Positions 25,865-33,919 of a stretch of DNA of 54,013 nt are shown one piece after another. A model generated the notes under the pieces. That model saw only the letters and a list, made by a program, of their open reading frames with translations. It was not told where the DNA came from and ran no database searches. The stretch is from an uncultured Prevotellaceae bacterium (lineage in GTDB: Bacteria; Bacteroidota; Bacteroidia; Bacteroidales; Bacteroidaceae), in contig CACWOS010000016.1 in the NCBI GenBank assembly GCA_902762565.1, forward strand, positions 1-54,013, in the 5' to 3' direction. The first letter of the stretch is position 1; each line of letters opens with the position of its first letter. Both the position numbers and the translations under genes were made by a program.

Positions 25865-27355
25865 TTACATCTTACTTGCAAGGACTTCCTTCCAACGGGC
25901 ATAAGCCTCAGCATACGCAGCCTGATCTGCAGCCTTCGGCTCAATCACCTGCAACTTCTCAAGAGACGCGAAAGCCTCATTAGCATTAGAATAGATGCCA
26001 GCACCAATACCAGCACCTTTGGCTGCGCCTACGGAACCATCCGTATCGTACAGTTCGATGGTTGCGCCACTCACGCCGGCCAATGTGTCACGGAACAATG
26101 GGCTCAGGAACATATTGGCCTTTCCTGCATGAATTTTCTTGATATCCATACCCATCTGCTGCATAATCTCCATACCATAGCAGAATGAGAACACGATACC
26201 CTCCTGAGCAGCACGTACCAGATGAGCTTTCGAATGTTTGTTAAAGTTCAAGCCATTGATGGAGCAGCCAATCTCCTTATTTTCCAACACGCGCTCAGCA
26301 CCATTTCCGAATGGGATGATGGTAACGCCCTCACTACCGATAGGAGCCTGAGCTGCCAAGTCGTTCATCTCAGCATAGCCAATCTCTGGCGTGATGTTAC
26401 GATGTGTCCAAGCATTCAGGATACCTGTACCATTAATACACAACAGCACGCCCAGGCGTGTCTGATCGGCAGTATGGTTCACATGCGCAAAGGTATTCAC
26501 ACGGCTCTGTTTGTCGTAGTTTACCTCGCCCAGCACGCCATACACCACGCCAGAAGTACCTGCCGTAGCAGCAATCTCGCCAGGATTCAGCACATTCAGC
26601 GACAAAGCATTGTTCGGCTGATCTCCTCCACGATAGGTAATCGGCGTACCAGCCTTCAAACCCAATTCTGCAGCTGCCTCTGCACTGACCACACTCTGTT
26701 CTGCGAAAGTTGGCACGATATCAGCTATCAACGAAGCATCAAACCCATAATACTTCATCAAGAAGTCTGCCACCTGATTGTTCTTAAAGTCCCAGAACAT
26801 ACCTTCAGACAGTCCGTTCACTGTCGTATTAGCCACACCAGACAAGCGCATGGCTATATAGTCACCAGGCAGCATAATCTTATATATCTGACTATAGAGC
26901 TCTGGCTCGTTTTCCTTGACCCAAGCCAGCTTTGCAGCCGTGAAATTACCAGGAGAATTCAGCAGATGACTTAGGCACTGCTCACTGCCCAGTTCTTTGA
27001 ATGCCTTCTCACCATAAGGAACGGCACGCGAGTCACACCAGATAATAGAAGGGCGAAGCGCCTTTAGGTTCTTGTCTACACACACCAAACCATGCATCTG
27101 GTAAGAAATACCGATGGCTTTGATTTCCTCGCCAGTAGCACCGGCATCAGCCATAATCTTTTTCAGGCTCAATTTGGCATTATCCCACCACATCTGGGGA
27201 TCCTGCTCAGCCCATCCAGCCTTGACGGCCATGATAGGAGCCTCCTTCTCGGGAAAGAAAGCCGTTGCCACACACTTACCACTGTCTGCATTTACCAACG
27301 ATGCCTTCACTGAAGAGCTACCGACATCGAATCCTAACAAATATCTGTTTGCCAT
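25865..27355 (-). CDS. xylB: xylulokinase (FGGY family)
   Basis: Phosphorylates D-xylulose after xylose isomerase. From ATG 27355 (MANRYLLGFDVGSSSVKASL) the protein is 496 residues, the usual size for Bacteroidales XylB; a longer frame upstream has no family support. FGGY motifs visible are the N-terminal phosphate loop DVGSSS, WAEQDPQMWW, and the second ATP-binding segment GTSGVVYGV. No xylA or xylose transporter is beside it in this window. It is convergent with buk. Confidence 0.92.
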   Translation of the reverse strand: MANRYLLGFDVGSSSVKASLVNADSGKCVATAFFPEKEAPIMAVKAGWAEQDPQMWWDNAKLSLKKIMADAGATGEEIKAIGISYQMHGLVCVDKNLKALRPSIIWCDSRAVPYGEKAFKELGSEQCLSHLLNSPGNFTAAKLAWVKENEPELYSQIYKIMLPGDYIAMRLSGVANTTVNGLSEGMFWDFKNNQVADFLMKYYGFDASLIADIVPTFAEQSVVSAEAAAELGLKAGTPITYRGGDQPNNALSLNVLNPGEIAATAGTSGVVYGVLGEVNYDKQSRVNTFAHVNHTADQTRLGVLLCINGTGILNAWTHRNITPEIGYAEMNDLAAQAPIGSEGVTIIPFGNGAERVLENKEIGCSINGLNFNKHSKAHLVRAAQEGIVFSFCYGMEIMQQMGMDIKKIHAGKANMFLSPLFRDTLAGVSGATIELYDTDGSVGAAKGAGIGAGIYSNANEAFASLEKLQVIEPKAADQAAYAEAYARWKEVLASKM

Positions 27356-27491
27356 AATAAAAATGTTAATTGTATCTATGAATAATACGTTTTGACCAAC
27401 AAATTTCCCTATTTTTTTTCTAAAAACCAACTTTTTTGCACTTTTTCATCATTTTTTTATCATTTATTGGCTACAATTAAAAATAATTTTT

Positions 27492-27499
27492 TACCTTTG
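27492..27499 (+). promoter_or_regulatory. -7 element for the polysaccharide locus
   Basis: TACCTTTG about 44 bp before the receiver-protein gene. It probably drives the long plus-strand run 27543-33919 and beyond. The 187-bp gap between xylB and this gene otherwise holds only AT-rich sequence. Confidence 0.65.
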
Positions 27500-27542
27500 C
27501 ACGTTAGAAAGATAGTTCTACTGACTAAGATATATTTCATAT

Positions 27543-27911
27543 ATGAAAAAGAAAATACTAATACTTGACGACAAAGAGACCATCGCAAAGGTGCTCTCTA
27601 TCTATTTGATGAGTGATTACGATGTACAGTGGCTTCCCGATGGATTGCAAGGTGTGAAGTGGCTTCAGGCAGGCAACACCCCCGACCTCATCATTTCCGA
27701 CATCCGTATGCCGGGTATGCGCGGTGACGATTTCCTGGAGTGGATTAAGCAGAACGAGCTTTTCCGTCACATTCCCGTTATTATGCTGAGCAGTGAGGAT
27801 TCCACTAGCGAACGCATCCGTCTGTTAGAGATTGGTGCTGTCGACTACATCGTGAAGCCCTTCAACCCGATGGAGTTAAAGATTCGCGTCAAGAAGATTC
27901 TTCCCAATTAA
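27543..27911 (+). CDS. single-domain response regulator
   Basis: A 122-residue stand-alone receiver domain with all key residues: acidic pair LDDKE, phospho-acceptor Asp in LIISDIRMPG (about residue 56), Ser/Thr in IMLSSEDS and Lys in IVKPFNP. There is no output domain. No histidine kinase is in the window. It is the first gene of the polysaccharide operon, 23 bp before the initiating transferase, which itself begins with a receiver-like domain; the two may interact to control polymer initiation (inference). Confidence 0.9.
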   Translation: MKKKILILDDKETIAKVLSIYLMSDYDVQWLPDGLQGVKWLQAGNTPDLIISDIRMPGMRGDDFLEWIKQNELFRHIPVIMLSSEDSTSERIRLLEIGAVDYIVKPFNPMELKIRVKKILPN

Positions 27912-27934
27912 TCTAAGGTATATTATATTATAAT

Positions 27935-29134
27935 ATGATAGGTGTTGTTTATTTAGGTAGTAACCCCAAAACACAGGAACGTCTTAAATACATCCCAGGT
28001 CAGCTGGTCCGCATGACCAGTCTTTACAAGGATGCCGCTCAGATTTGTACCCCCCATGTCGCCAACGAGCACTTCATCGTGTTCTTTGAGCGCAACGTAC
28101 GTTCTGAGGACATTACTGCTATCACCTATCTGAAGAAGAAGTCGCGCAGCATCTACGTCATTCTCATGACCGATCCCATGACCGACGAGGAGCGTGATGT
28201 CTACATGAAGTGCGGTATCAACGACACCATTGGACGTGAGGCTACTGTGACTGAGTTGAACAAGAAGATTCAGTTCATTTCCGACCGTGAGAGCGTTCTC
28301 TTTGACAGTGAGCGTCCAAAACACCACATGCTGAAGTTCAAGATTCCTGTTTGGAAGCGCATGTTCGACATTGTCTTCTCTGTTTTGGCCATCATCGTCT
28401 TGTCGCCTGTCTTTATTCTGACAGCTATTGCTATCCGATTAGAGAGTAAGGGACCGATTATTTTCAAGTCAAAGCGCGTGGGCACCAATTACACCATCTT
28501 CGACTTCCTCAAGTTCCGCAGTATGTATGTTGATGCAGAACAGCGTCTGCAGGAGTTGAGCAAGGACCACAATCAGTACACGTCTCATGAGCAAGAAGAG
28601 CACAAGACCATTGTGGCCCCATTGGGTGATCAGGCCGAACAGGCCATGTTTGATATGGGTATGGAGTCTGAGATGATGATTAGCGACGAGGAGATTATGC
28701 TGGTGGGCGACGACTTTGTCGTTGCCGAAAGCGACTTTAGCAAGCAGAAGGAAGAAGAAAACAACAATGCTTTCGTGAAGATTGAGAACGATCCCCGTAT
28801 CACCAAGGTGGGCCGTTTCATTCGCAAATACAGTATTGACGAACTGCCTCAGTTGTTCAACATCCTCAAGGGCGACATGTCAGTTGTGGGCAACCGTCCT
28901 CTCCCACTCTATGAAGCCGAGAAGTTGACAGCGGACAAGAGCATCGACCGTTTCATGGCCCCTGCTGGTTTAACTGGTCTTTGGCAGGTAGAGGAGCGTG
29001 GCAGAGGTGGTGCCATGAGTGCTGAAGAGCGCAAACAGCTTGACATCACCTATGGTCAGACCTATAATTTCATGCTCGACATGAAGATTATCCTTCGCAC
29101 TTTGACTGCCTTTGTGCAGAAAGAGAACGTATAA
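27935..29134 (+). CDS. pseudo-receiver plus polyprenyl-phosphate sugar-1-phosphate transferase
   Basis: Initiates repeat-unit synthesis by moving a sugar phosphate to undecaprenyl phosphate. Residues 1-115 look like a receiver fold without the phospho-Asp: the matching position holds Glu 52 in HFIVFFERN. Then comes the membrane hairpin of bacterial sugar transferases (KRMFDIVFSVLAIIVLSPVFIL, about 139-165), KRVGTNYTIFDFLKFRSM, and the catalytic Asp-Glu in YSIDELPQLFNILKGDMSVVGNRPLP (about 302). Between FRSMYVDAEQRL and NDPRITKVG sits an unusually long acidic insert (about residues 205-280). Family members without these extras are about 200 residues. Confidence 0.88.
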   Translation: MIGVVYLGSNPKTQERLKYIPGQLVRMTSLYKDAAQICTPHVANEHFIVFFERNVRSEDITAITYLKKKSRSIYVILMTDPMTDEERDVYMKCGINDTIGREATVTELNKKIQFISDRESVLFDSERPKHHMLKFKIPVWKRMFDIVFSVLAIIVLSPVFILTAIAIRLESKGPIIFKSKRVGTNYTIFDFLKFRSMYVDAEQRLQELSKDHNQYTSHEQEEHKTIVAPLGDQAEQAMFDMGMESEMMISDEEIMLVGDDFVVAESDFSKQKEEENNNAFVKIENDPRITKVGRFIRKYSIDELPQLFNILKGDMSVVGNRPLPLYEAEKLTADKSIDRFMAPAGLTGLWQVEERGRGGAMSAEERKQLDITYGQTYNFMLDMKIILRTLTAFVQKENV

Positions 29135-29143
29135 GGGATGAAT

Positions 29144-29176
29144 AAAGAAGTTAAAGAAGTTAAAGAAGTTAAGGAG
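29144..29176 (+). repeat. AAAGAAGTT nonamer tract ending in a ribosome binding site
   Basis: Three perfect 9-bp units AAAGAAGTT (29144-29170) run straight into AAGGAG (29171-29176), which lies 6 bp before the start codon of the TolC-like gene. The strong Shine-Dalgarno-like site is uncommon for this phylum and may itself be a mutated repeat unit. Confidence 0.8.
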
Positions 29177-29182
29177 TAAAAT

Positions 29183-30166
29183 ATGGGATTATTTGGATTT
29201 AACAACATTGCAAAATGGGTAAAATCTATTTTACCTTTTTACCTTTTTATCTTTTTACCATTATTAGCTCATGCGCAATACAACAATAGTGGCATCAGTG
29301 CAGGTTTCTTTGACTCCAGCGAGAATAGCACGATTAATTTTTCAGATTTCCATCTGCCCCCGTTGGCAGTACTTTTTGAGAATGCCAAACAAAGTCCTCA
29401 GATTTTAACTTTAGAGAAAGCCCAGGAGATTGCTCAGGCAGAAGTAGCTAAGCAAAAACGCCATATTTTCTCGTATATCACAGGCCATGCTAGCTATAGT
29501 TATGGCAAGACCGATATGTGGGGACAAAGTTCTAGCGCCTATAACATGGTGTTACAACAGTATCAAGGCAGCGAGCAAAGCTATTGGAATGTGGGCGTTA
29601 ATTTGGCTGTACCTTTGGAGGACATTTTGGATCTCAAGGCATCTGTTCACCGTAAAAAATTGGAAGTAGAGCAAGCCATTATTAAAAAAGACCAAGCATA
29701 CGATCAATTGAAACTTCAAATTGCCACCTTATTTATTAAAATTACAAATAATTTAGTAGCATTAAAGACAGCTAGTGAAAATGCTGCCATTTATCAAGGG
29801 GCTGGAGCGTTAAACTTAGAAGATTTCCATCAAGGAAACATGTCTATCGAAGCATTTGCAGATACCAAACGCTGGGAGCAAGGTGCGGTCTCAACCTATC
29901 AAGCCATGCAAACTGACATAACTACAGACATCATTACTTTGGAAATATTAACGCACACCCCTATTCTTACTAACACCACGACTGATATTACGCTCAATAG
30001 TGGCATAGACAAATCCGATAAACAGATTCGCAAAGAAAACAAGGCAATAGAAAAGCAAATTCGCAAAACCGCTGCTGCTGAAGAAAAGAGATTCCGCAAA
30101 ATGGAAAAAGCCGACAAAGCTGCTCAAAAGAAAGCGGCAAAAGCAGCCCAAAAGAGCAATAATTAA
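29183..30166 (+). CDS. short TolC-like outer-membrane-factor protein
   Basis: A 327-residue exported protein with signal peptide (VKSILPFYLFIFLPLLAHAQ) encoded largely by a TTTTTACC repeat. Residues about 60-265 show features of the TolC/OEP family: helices LTLEKAQEIAQAEVAKQKRHIF, a beta segment WNVGVNLAVPLEDILDLKA, and long helices KKLEVEQAIIKKDQAYDQLKLQIATLFI. Only one such helix-strand repeat seems present, where TolC proteins have two, and the total is shorter than usual. The C-terminus is a Lys/Ala-rich coiled coil. Its position next to the Wzz-like gene suggests a part in polymer export across the outer membrane, in place of a Wza protein. Confidence 0.7.
   Translation: MGLFGFNNIAKWVKSILPFYLFIFLPLLAHAQYNNSGISAGFFDSSENSTINFSDFHLPPLAVLFENAKQSPQILTLEKAQEIAQAEVAKQKRHIFSYITGHASYSYGKTDMWGQSSSAYNMVLQQYQGSEQSYWNVGVNLAVPLEDILDLKASVHRKKLEVEQAIIKKDQAYDQLKLQIATLFIKITNNLVALKTASENAAIYQGAGALNLEDFHQGNMSIEAFADTKRWEQGAVSTYQAMQTDITTDIITLEILTHTPILTNTTTDITLNSGIDKSDKQIRKENKAIEKQIRKTAAAEEKRFRKMEKADKAAQKKAAKAAQKSNN
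29228..29260. repeat. TTTTTACC octamer tract in a signal-peptide coding region
   Basis: TTTTACC, TTTTTACC, TTTTTATC, TTTTTACC in sequence. It encodes the hydrophobic core of the TolC-like protein signal peptide, as the tract at 6310-6344 does for the TPR protein. Confidence 0.8.
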
Positions 30167-30181
30167 AACATTCTGACAAAT

Positions 30182-32365
30182 ATGGATATATTCAGATATC
30201 TCGTCCGATTTCTATATAAGATTCGCTGGTACTTAGTGATTCTACCCATGATTGCGTTGATCGTTGCATGGTTTATGACCCGCGACATGGAGCGCATATA
30301 CGATGCGAATACGACCATTTATACTGGTATGATTACAGGCTACAATTTGGAAGGTGGCTCTGGTGCAGCTGGTGGCAATTCTCAAACCAACATAACCAAC
30401 CTAATGCTAATTATCACCACTGATAATACGATTCACGAGGTGGCCCTCCGTTTGTTTGGTCGTTGTATGATGTATGGTAACCCGAACAAGGACAACAACT
30501 ATATATCTGCACAACATTTCCGGGAATTAAGTGCGACAGTACCTGCTGACGTGAAAGCTCTCATCAATCACAATAGCGAATCTGCGACTTATGCGAACTT
30601 GAAAGCATACGAAAAACCATCCATTAATAATTACCTGTTTTCTTTGTTAAATTATCACCAATGGTTTGGCATCAATAGTATTACTTCTCGATTGAAAGTA
30701 CTTCAACTTAACAAGAGTGACATTATTGATATTGGTTATTCTTGCAACGATGCAGGTATTGCCTTTAACACATTGGACATCCTCAATGAAGTGTTTGCAC
30801 GCCAATACCAGCAGTTACGCTATGGTGAAACCAACAATGTCATCAAGTTTTTCGAACGTGAAGTAGCTCGTCTTTATCGCATTTTAACTAATGCTGAGGA
30901 CGATTTGATTCGCTATAATATTTCTAAACGCATCATTAATTATGCGGAACAAACTAAACAAGTAGCAGATTTGGAAGCGCAACAACAAAATTTCCGCAAC
31001 GACCAGTTGATGAACTATACCACCTCAAAAGCTTTGATGGACTATTTGGAACGCCAACTGGGTAATCGTGCCCAAGTGATTCGTTCCAACAAGGAATTCA
31101 CAAACCAAGTGAAAGATATCTCTCGCATACAATCACGTATTTCCAATCTTCGCCTGATGAGCAGCGAAGGCGGTGGGAATAATGCTGAATCTCAGCAGGA
31201 ATTGGCAAAAGCTCAACGAGACCTTCAAGTTGCAACAGGTCGCGTCACTCAACTCACGAAAGATATCGAAGCATCCACCTATAGCACAGAAACGGGTGTC
31301 AAAGCCAATGATATGATTAATCGTTGGTTAGAGCAATTATTACTTCTTGAGAAAACAAAGGCTCAAATGACAGCAACAGACATCATGAAGGAAAACATTG
31401 ACCGTCAATATCTCTTTTACGCACCAATTGGTGCCACATTGGATCGGAAGGCTCGCCATATTGGTTTCATAGAAGGTAACTATATGGAGATGCTAAAAGC
31501 CTTAAATGCTGCCCGACTCCGCCAGCGCAACCTCCAAATGTCTACTGCATCTTTGCGTGTGCTCAATCCACCTATGTTCCCACTCAATGCCCAACCAACC
31601 AATCGTATGATGATTCTGTTGGGGGCATTTATGCTGGCATTCGTATTCACGGCACTATACTTCTTCTTGATTGAACTGCTAGACCGTACACTTCGCGACC
31701 GAATGCGTTCAGAAAGCATTACCAAGGTTCCGGTCATGGGTTGTTTCCCAAAAGAAAGCAATTTACGCTATCGCCGCTTTAATAAAACCATTGCCGACAT
31801 GGCTATGAAGCAGTTGAGTAAAGCCCTTCTTCCTCATTTTAAGGAAGGCCAGCAAAATGTGCTCAATTTGCTATCTACCGACTCTGGTAATGGCAAGAGT
31901 TATTTGGCACAGGAATTGGAAAATTATTGGATATCCATTGGCTTACAAGTCCGTCGACTGACATACGATGAAGATTTCTTAGCAGAAGACAGCAAGTTTA
32001 TATTAGCCAAGGACATCAAGGATCTTTGTCCCGATATTCTTCCTGATGAAATTGCCATTATCGAATACCCTAACTTGGATGACAATTCCATTTCTCCTGC
32101 GCTATTAAATATGGGTACGATTAATCTAATGGTTACCCGCGCCAACAGAACTTGGAAAGATGTTGACCAAAAAGCGCTCAAAGAAGTACAGAATCAGTTA
32201 GACGAAGAGCATAAAAATAGCCTCTTTATGTACCTCACTGAAGCCAATCGTTATGCGGTTGAGGAGTTTGTCGGTCAGTTACCGCCTTACTCAAAGTTCA
32301 ACAACTTTGTATACCGTATGTCACAATTAGGTCTGACCGCTGTAGAAAACGAACACGCAAGATAA
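30182..32365 (+). CDS. Wzz/GumC-like chain-length protein with degenerate kinase domain
   Basis: A 727-residue polysaccharide co-polymerase: transmembrane helix 1 (about 13-32), a large periplasmic part with long coiled coils (about 200-420), transmembrane helix 2 (about 474-500) and a cytoplasmic ATPase-like domain. The domain has a P-loop-like STDSGNGKS (about 564-572), but the Walker A' and B positions of bacterial tyrosine kinases (DxDxR, DxPP) are replaced by LTYDEDF and IIEYPN, and no Tyr-rich tail is present. It probably sets chain length but is unlikely to be an active kinase. It directly abuts the polymerase gene. Confidence 0.85.
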   Translation: MDIFRYLVRFLYKIRWYLVILPMIALIVAWFMTRDMERIYDANTTIYTGMITGYNLEGGSGAAGGNSQTNITNLMLIITTDNTIHEVALRLFGRCMMYGNPNKDNNYISAQHFRELSATVPADVKALINHNSESATYANLKAYEKPSINNYLFSLLNYHQWFGINSITSRLKVLQLNKSDIIDIGYSCNDAGIAFNTLDILNEVFARQYQQLRYGETNNVIKFFEREVARLYRILTNAEDDLIRYNISKRIINYAEQTKQVADLEAQQQNFRNDQLMNYTTSKALMDYLERQLGNRAQVIRSNKEFTNQVKDISRIQSRISNLRLMSSEGGGNNAESQQELAKAQRDLQVATGRVTQLTKDIEASTYSTETGVKANDMINRWLEQLLLLEKTKAQMTATDIMKENIDRQYLFYAPIGATLDRKARHIGFIEGNYMEMLKALNAARLRQRNLQMSTASLRVLNPPMFPLNAQPTNRMMILLGAFMLAFVFTALYFFLIELLDRTLRDRMRSESITKVPVMGCFPKESNLRYRRFNKTIADMAMKQLSKALLPHFKEGQQNVLNLLSTDSGNGKSYLAQELENYWISIGLQVRRLTYDEDFLAEDSKFILAKDIKDLCPDILPDEIAIIEYPNLDDNSISPALLNMGTINLMVTRANRTWKDVDQKALKEVQNQLDEEHKNSLFMYLTEANRYAVEEFVGQLPPYSKFNNFVYRMSQLGLTAVENEHAR

Positions 32366-33919
32366 ATGGTAAATACGGCGTTTAAAACATACGCAAACGA
32401 ACATGGAGGAAGAGTATTATTACTCCTCCTCCTGTTTTTGCTGGCAATCTATCAGTTCATTCATGCAGGTTTTGCACCCTTTGCAATTATTTGTACACTC
32501 CCTATATTAGCTCTACTTGTTATAGCTGCATTTCACTATAGAATGTTATGCTTTTGGGCATTAATTATTATCAACTATTTTGTCCAATGGAAAAATTTTC
32601 CATCAACAGGTATCCCAATGTCTCTGTATAACGAAATGTTTGAGATAATTCTCATCGCACTAGCTATCATAGATGTAAAAGAAGCAAAATTTGAACGATG
32701 TGCCAATACTATGTTATTTACACTAATAATTTGGTGCGGTTTTTGTACACTTGAGGTTCTTAATGATACCTGTGACATTGGTATTGATATAGGCGGATGG
32801 TATACTGGAGCTCGAATGATGGCGTTTCAATTAATGTACGCATTCATCGTATTTACCCTTTATATTTCTAATCCTAACATACTCGTTAAATATTTATTTG
32901 TTTGGGGAGGTTTAGCTCTTTTTGCTGCCTTTTGGGTATGGAAGCAACAACATATAGGCTTTACTCCTGCAGAAAATGGTTTCTTACAAGGTCGTGGACG
33001 GTCGACACATTTATTGCAAGGAGGTTCCCTCATAAGATATTTTTCTATTTATAGTGATGCTGCAACCTTTGGCATCGGAATTGCCTCAACAGCTGTGGCA
33101 TTCATTATATTTGGCATTACAGCTAAAATTAAAAAATACAAGTACTACTTCTTGATTGTCGGAGCTGCTTGTGCATGGGCAATGTTTCCCTCTGGAACGC
33201 GAACTGCAATTGCCTGTTTAATGGCAGGTTTTATGGCATATATTTTCTTATCTAAATCATTCAAAATTGCCATACCATTTACCATCCTATTTGGTCTATT
33301 TGTTTTTATGCTTGCTTTTACAACTATAGGTAACGGAAATCAATCCATTCGTCGTATGCGTACTGCATTCGACAAGAATGATGCATCTAGAGCACAACGC
33401 TCAATAAATCAAGAAGCCATGAAAAAATATATGAAAGAGGCGCCATGGGGTATTGGATTAGCAGTAGGTTTTAGAAATGTTCCCGCAAATAACAAATATA
33501 CCTTTATGGCGACGGTTCCTCCAGATTCTGAATATGTGTACATATGGATTCATACAGGCATTATTGGTATTACAATATTCTTAATATGTACGGGTATTAT
33601 GCTTTTTGGAGCTTGTTGGATTGTCTTTTTTACATTAAAAAGTCCATCACTACGAGGTATTGGAGCGGGCTTCTGTTGTGCTATGGTATCTATGCAGTTA
33701 GGCGCCTACGGCAATGGCGTACTCACACAATTTCCTAATGGATTAACGTTTTACGGAGGACTTACAATTGTATACATTCTTCCACATATCGAAAAAGAAT
33801 GGATCTCTTACGAAACAAAGATATTAGCAGAACAAGCAGAGAGAAAACGACTCCAACTTGAGAAAATAGAAAAGATGAGAGTAAAACCATGGTACAGTTG
33901 GATATACAAATATCTATAA
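32366..33919 (+). CDS. O-antigen polymerase/ligase-like membrane protein (Wzy type)
   Basis: A 517-residue integral membrane protein with about 10-12 hydrophobic segments and a large loop around residues 320-390 (SIRRMRTAFDKNDASRAQRSINQEAMKKY...PWGIGLAVG), the usual place of the catalytic loop in the O-antigen ligase/Wzy superfamily. The C-terminal 40 residues are a charged cytoplasmic helix. It starts on the base after the Wzz-like stop and overlaps the next glycosyltransferase by 31 bp. In this locus it most likely polymerises flipped repeat units. Confidence 0.85.
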   Translation: MVNTAFKTYANEHGGRVLLLLLLFLLAIYQFIHAGFAPFAIICTLPILALLVIAAFHYRMLCFWALIIINYFVQWKNFPSTGIPMSLYNEMFEIILIALAIIDVKEAKFERCANTMLFTLIIWCGFCTLEVLNDTCDIGIDIGGWYTGARMMAFQLMYAFIVFTLYISNPNILVKYLFVWGGLALFAAFWVWKQQHIGFTPAENGFLQGRGRSTHLLQGGSLIRYFSIYSDAATFGIGIASTAVAFIIFGITAKIKKYKYYFLIVGAACAWAMFPSGTRTAIACLMAGFMAYIFLSKSFKIAIPFTILFGLFVFMLAFTTIGNGNQSIRRMRTAFDKNDASRAQRSINQEAMKKYMKEAPWGIGLAVGFRNVPANNKYTFMATVPPDSEYVYIWIHTGIIGITIFLICTGIMLFGACWIVFFTLKSPSLRGIGAGFCCAMVSMQLGAYGNGVLTQFPNGLTFYGGLTIVYILPHIEKEWISYETKILAEQAERKRLQLEKIEKMRVKPWYSWIYKYL

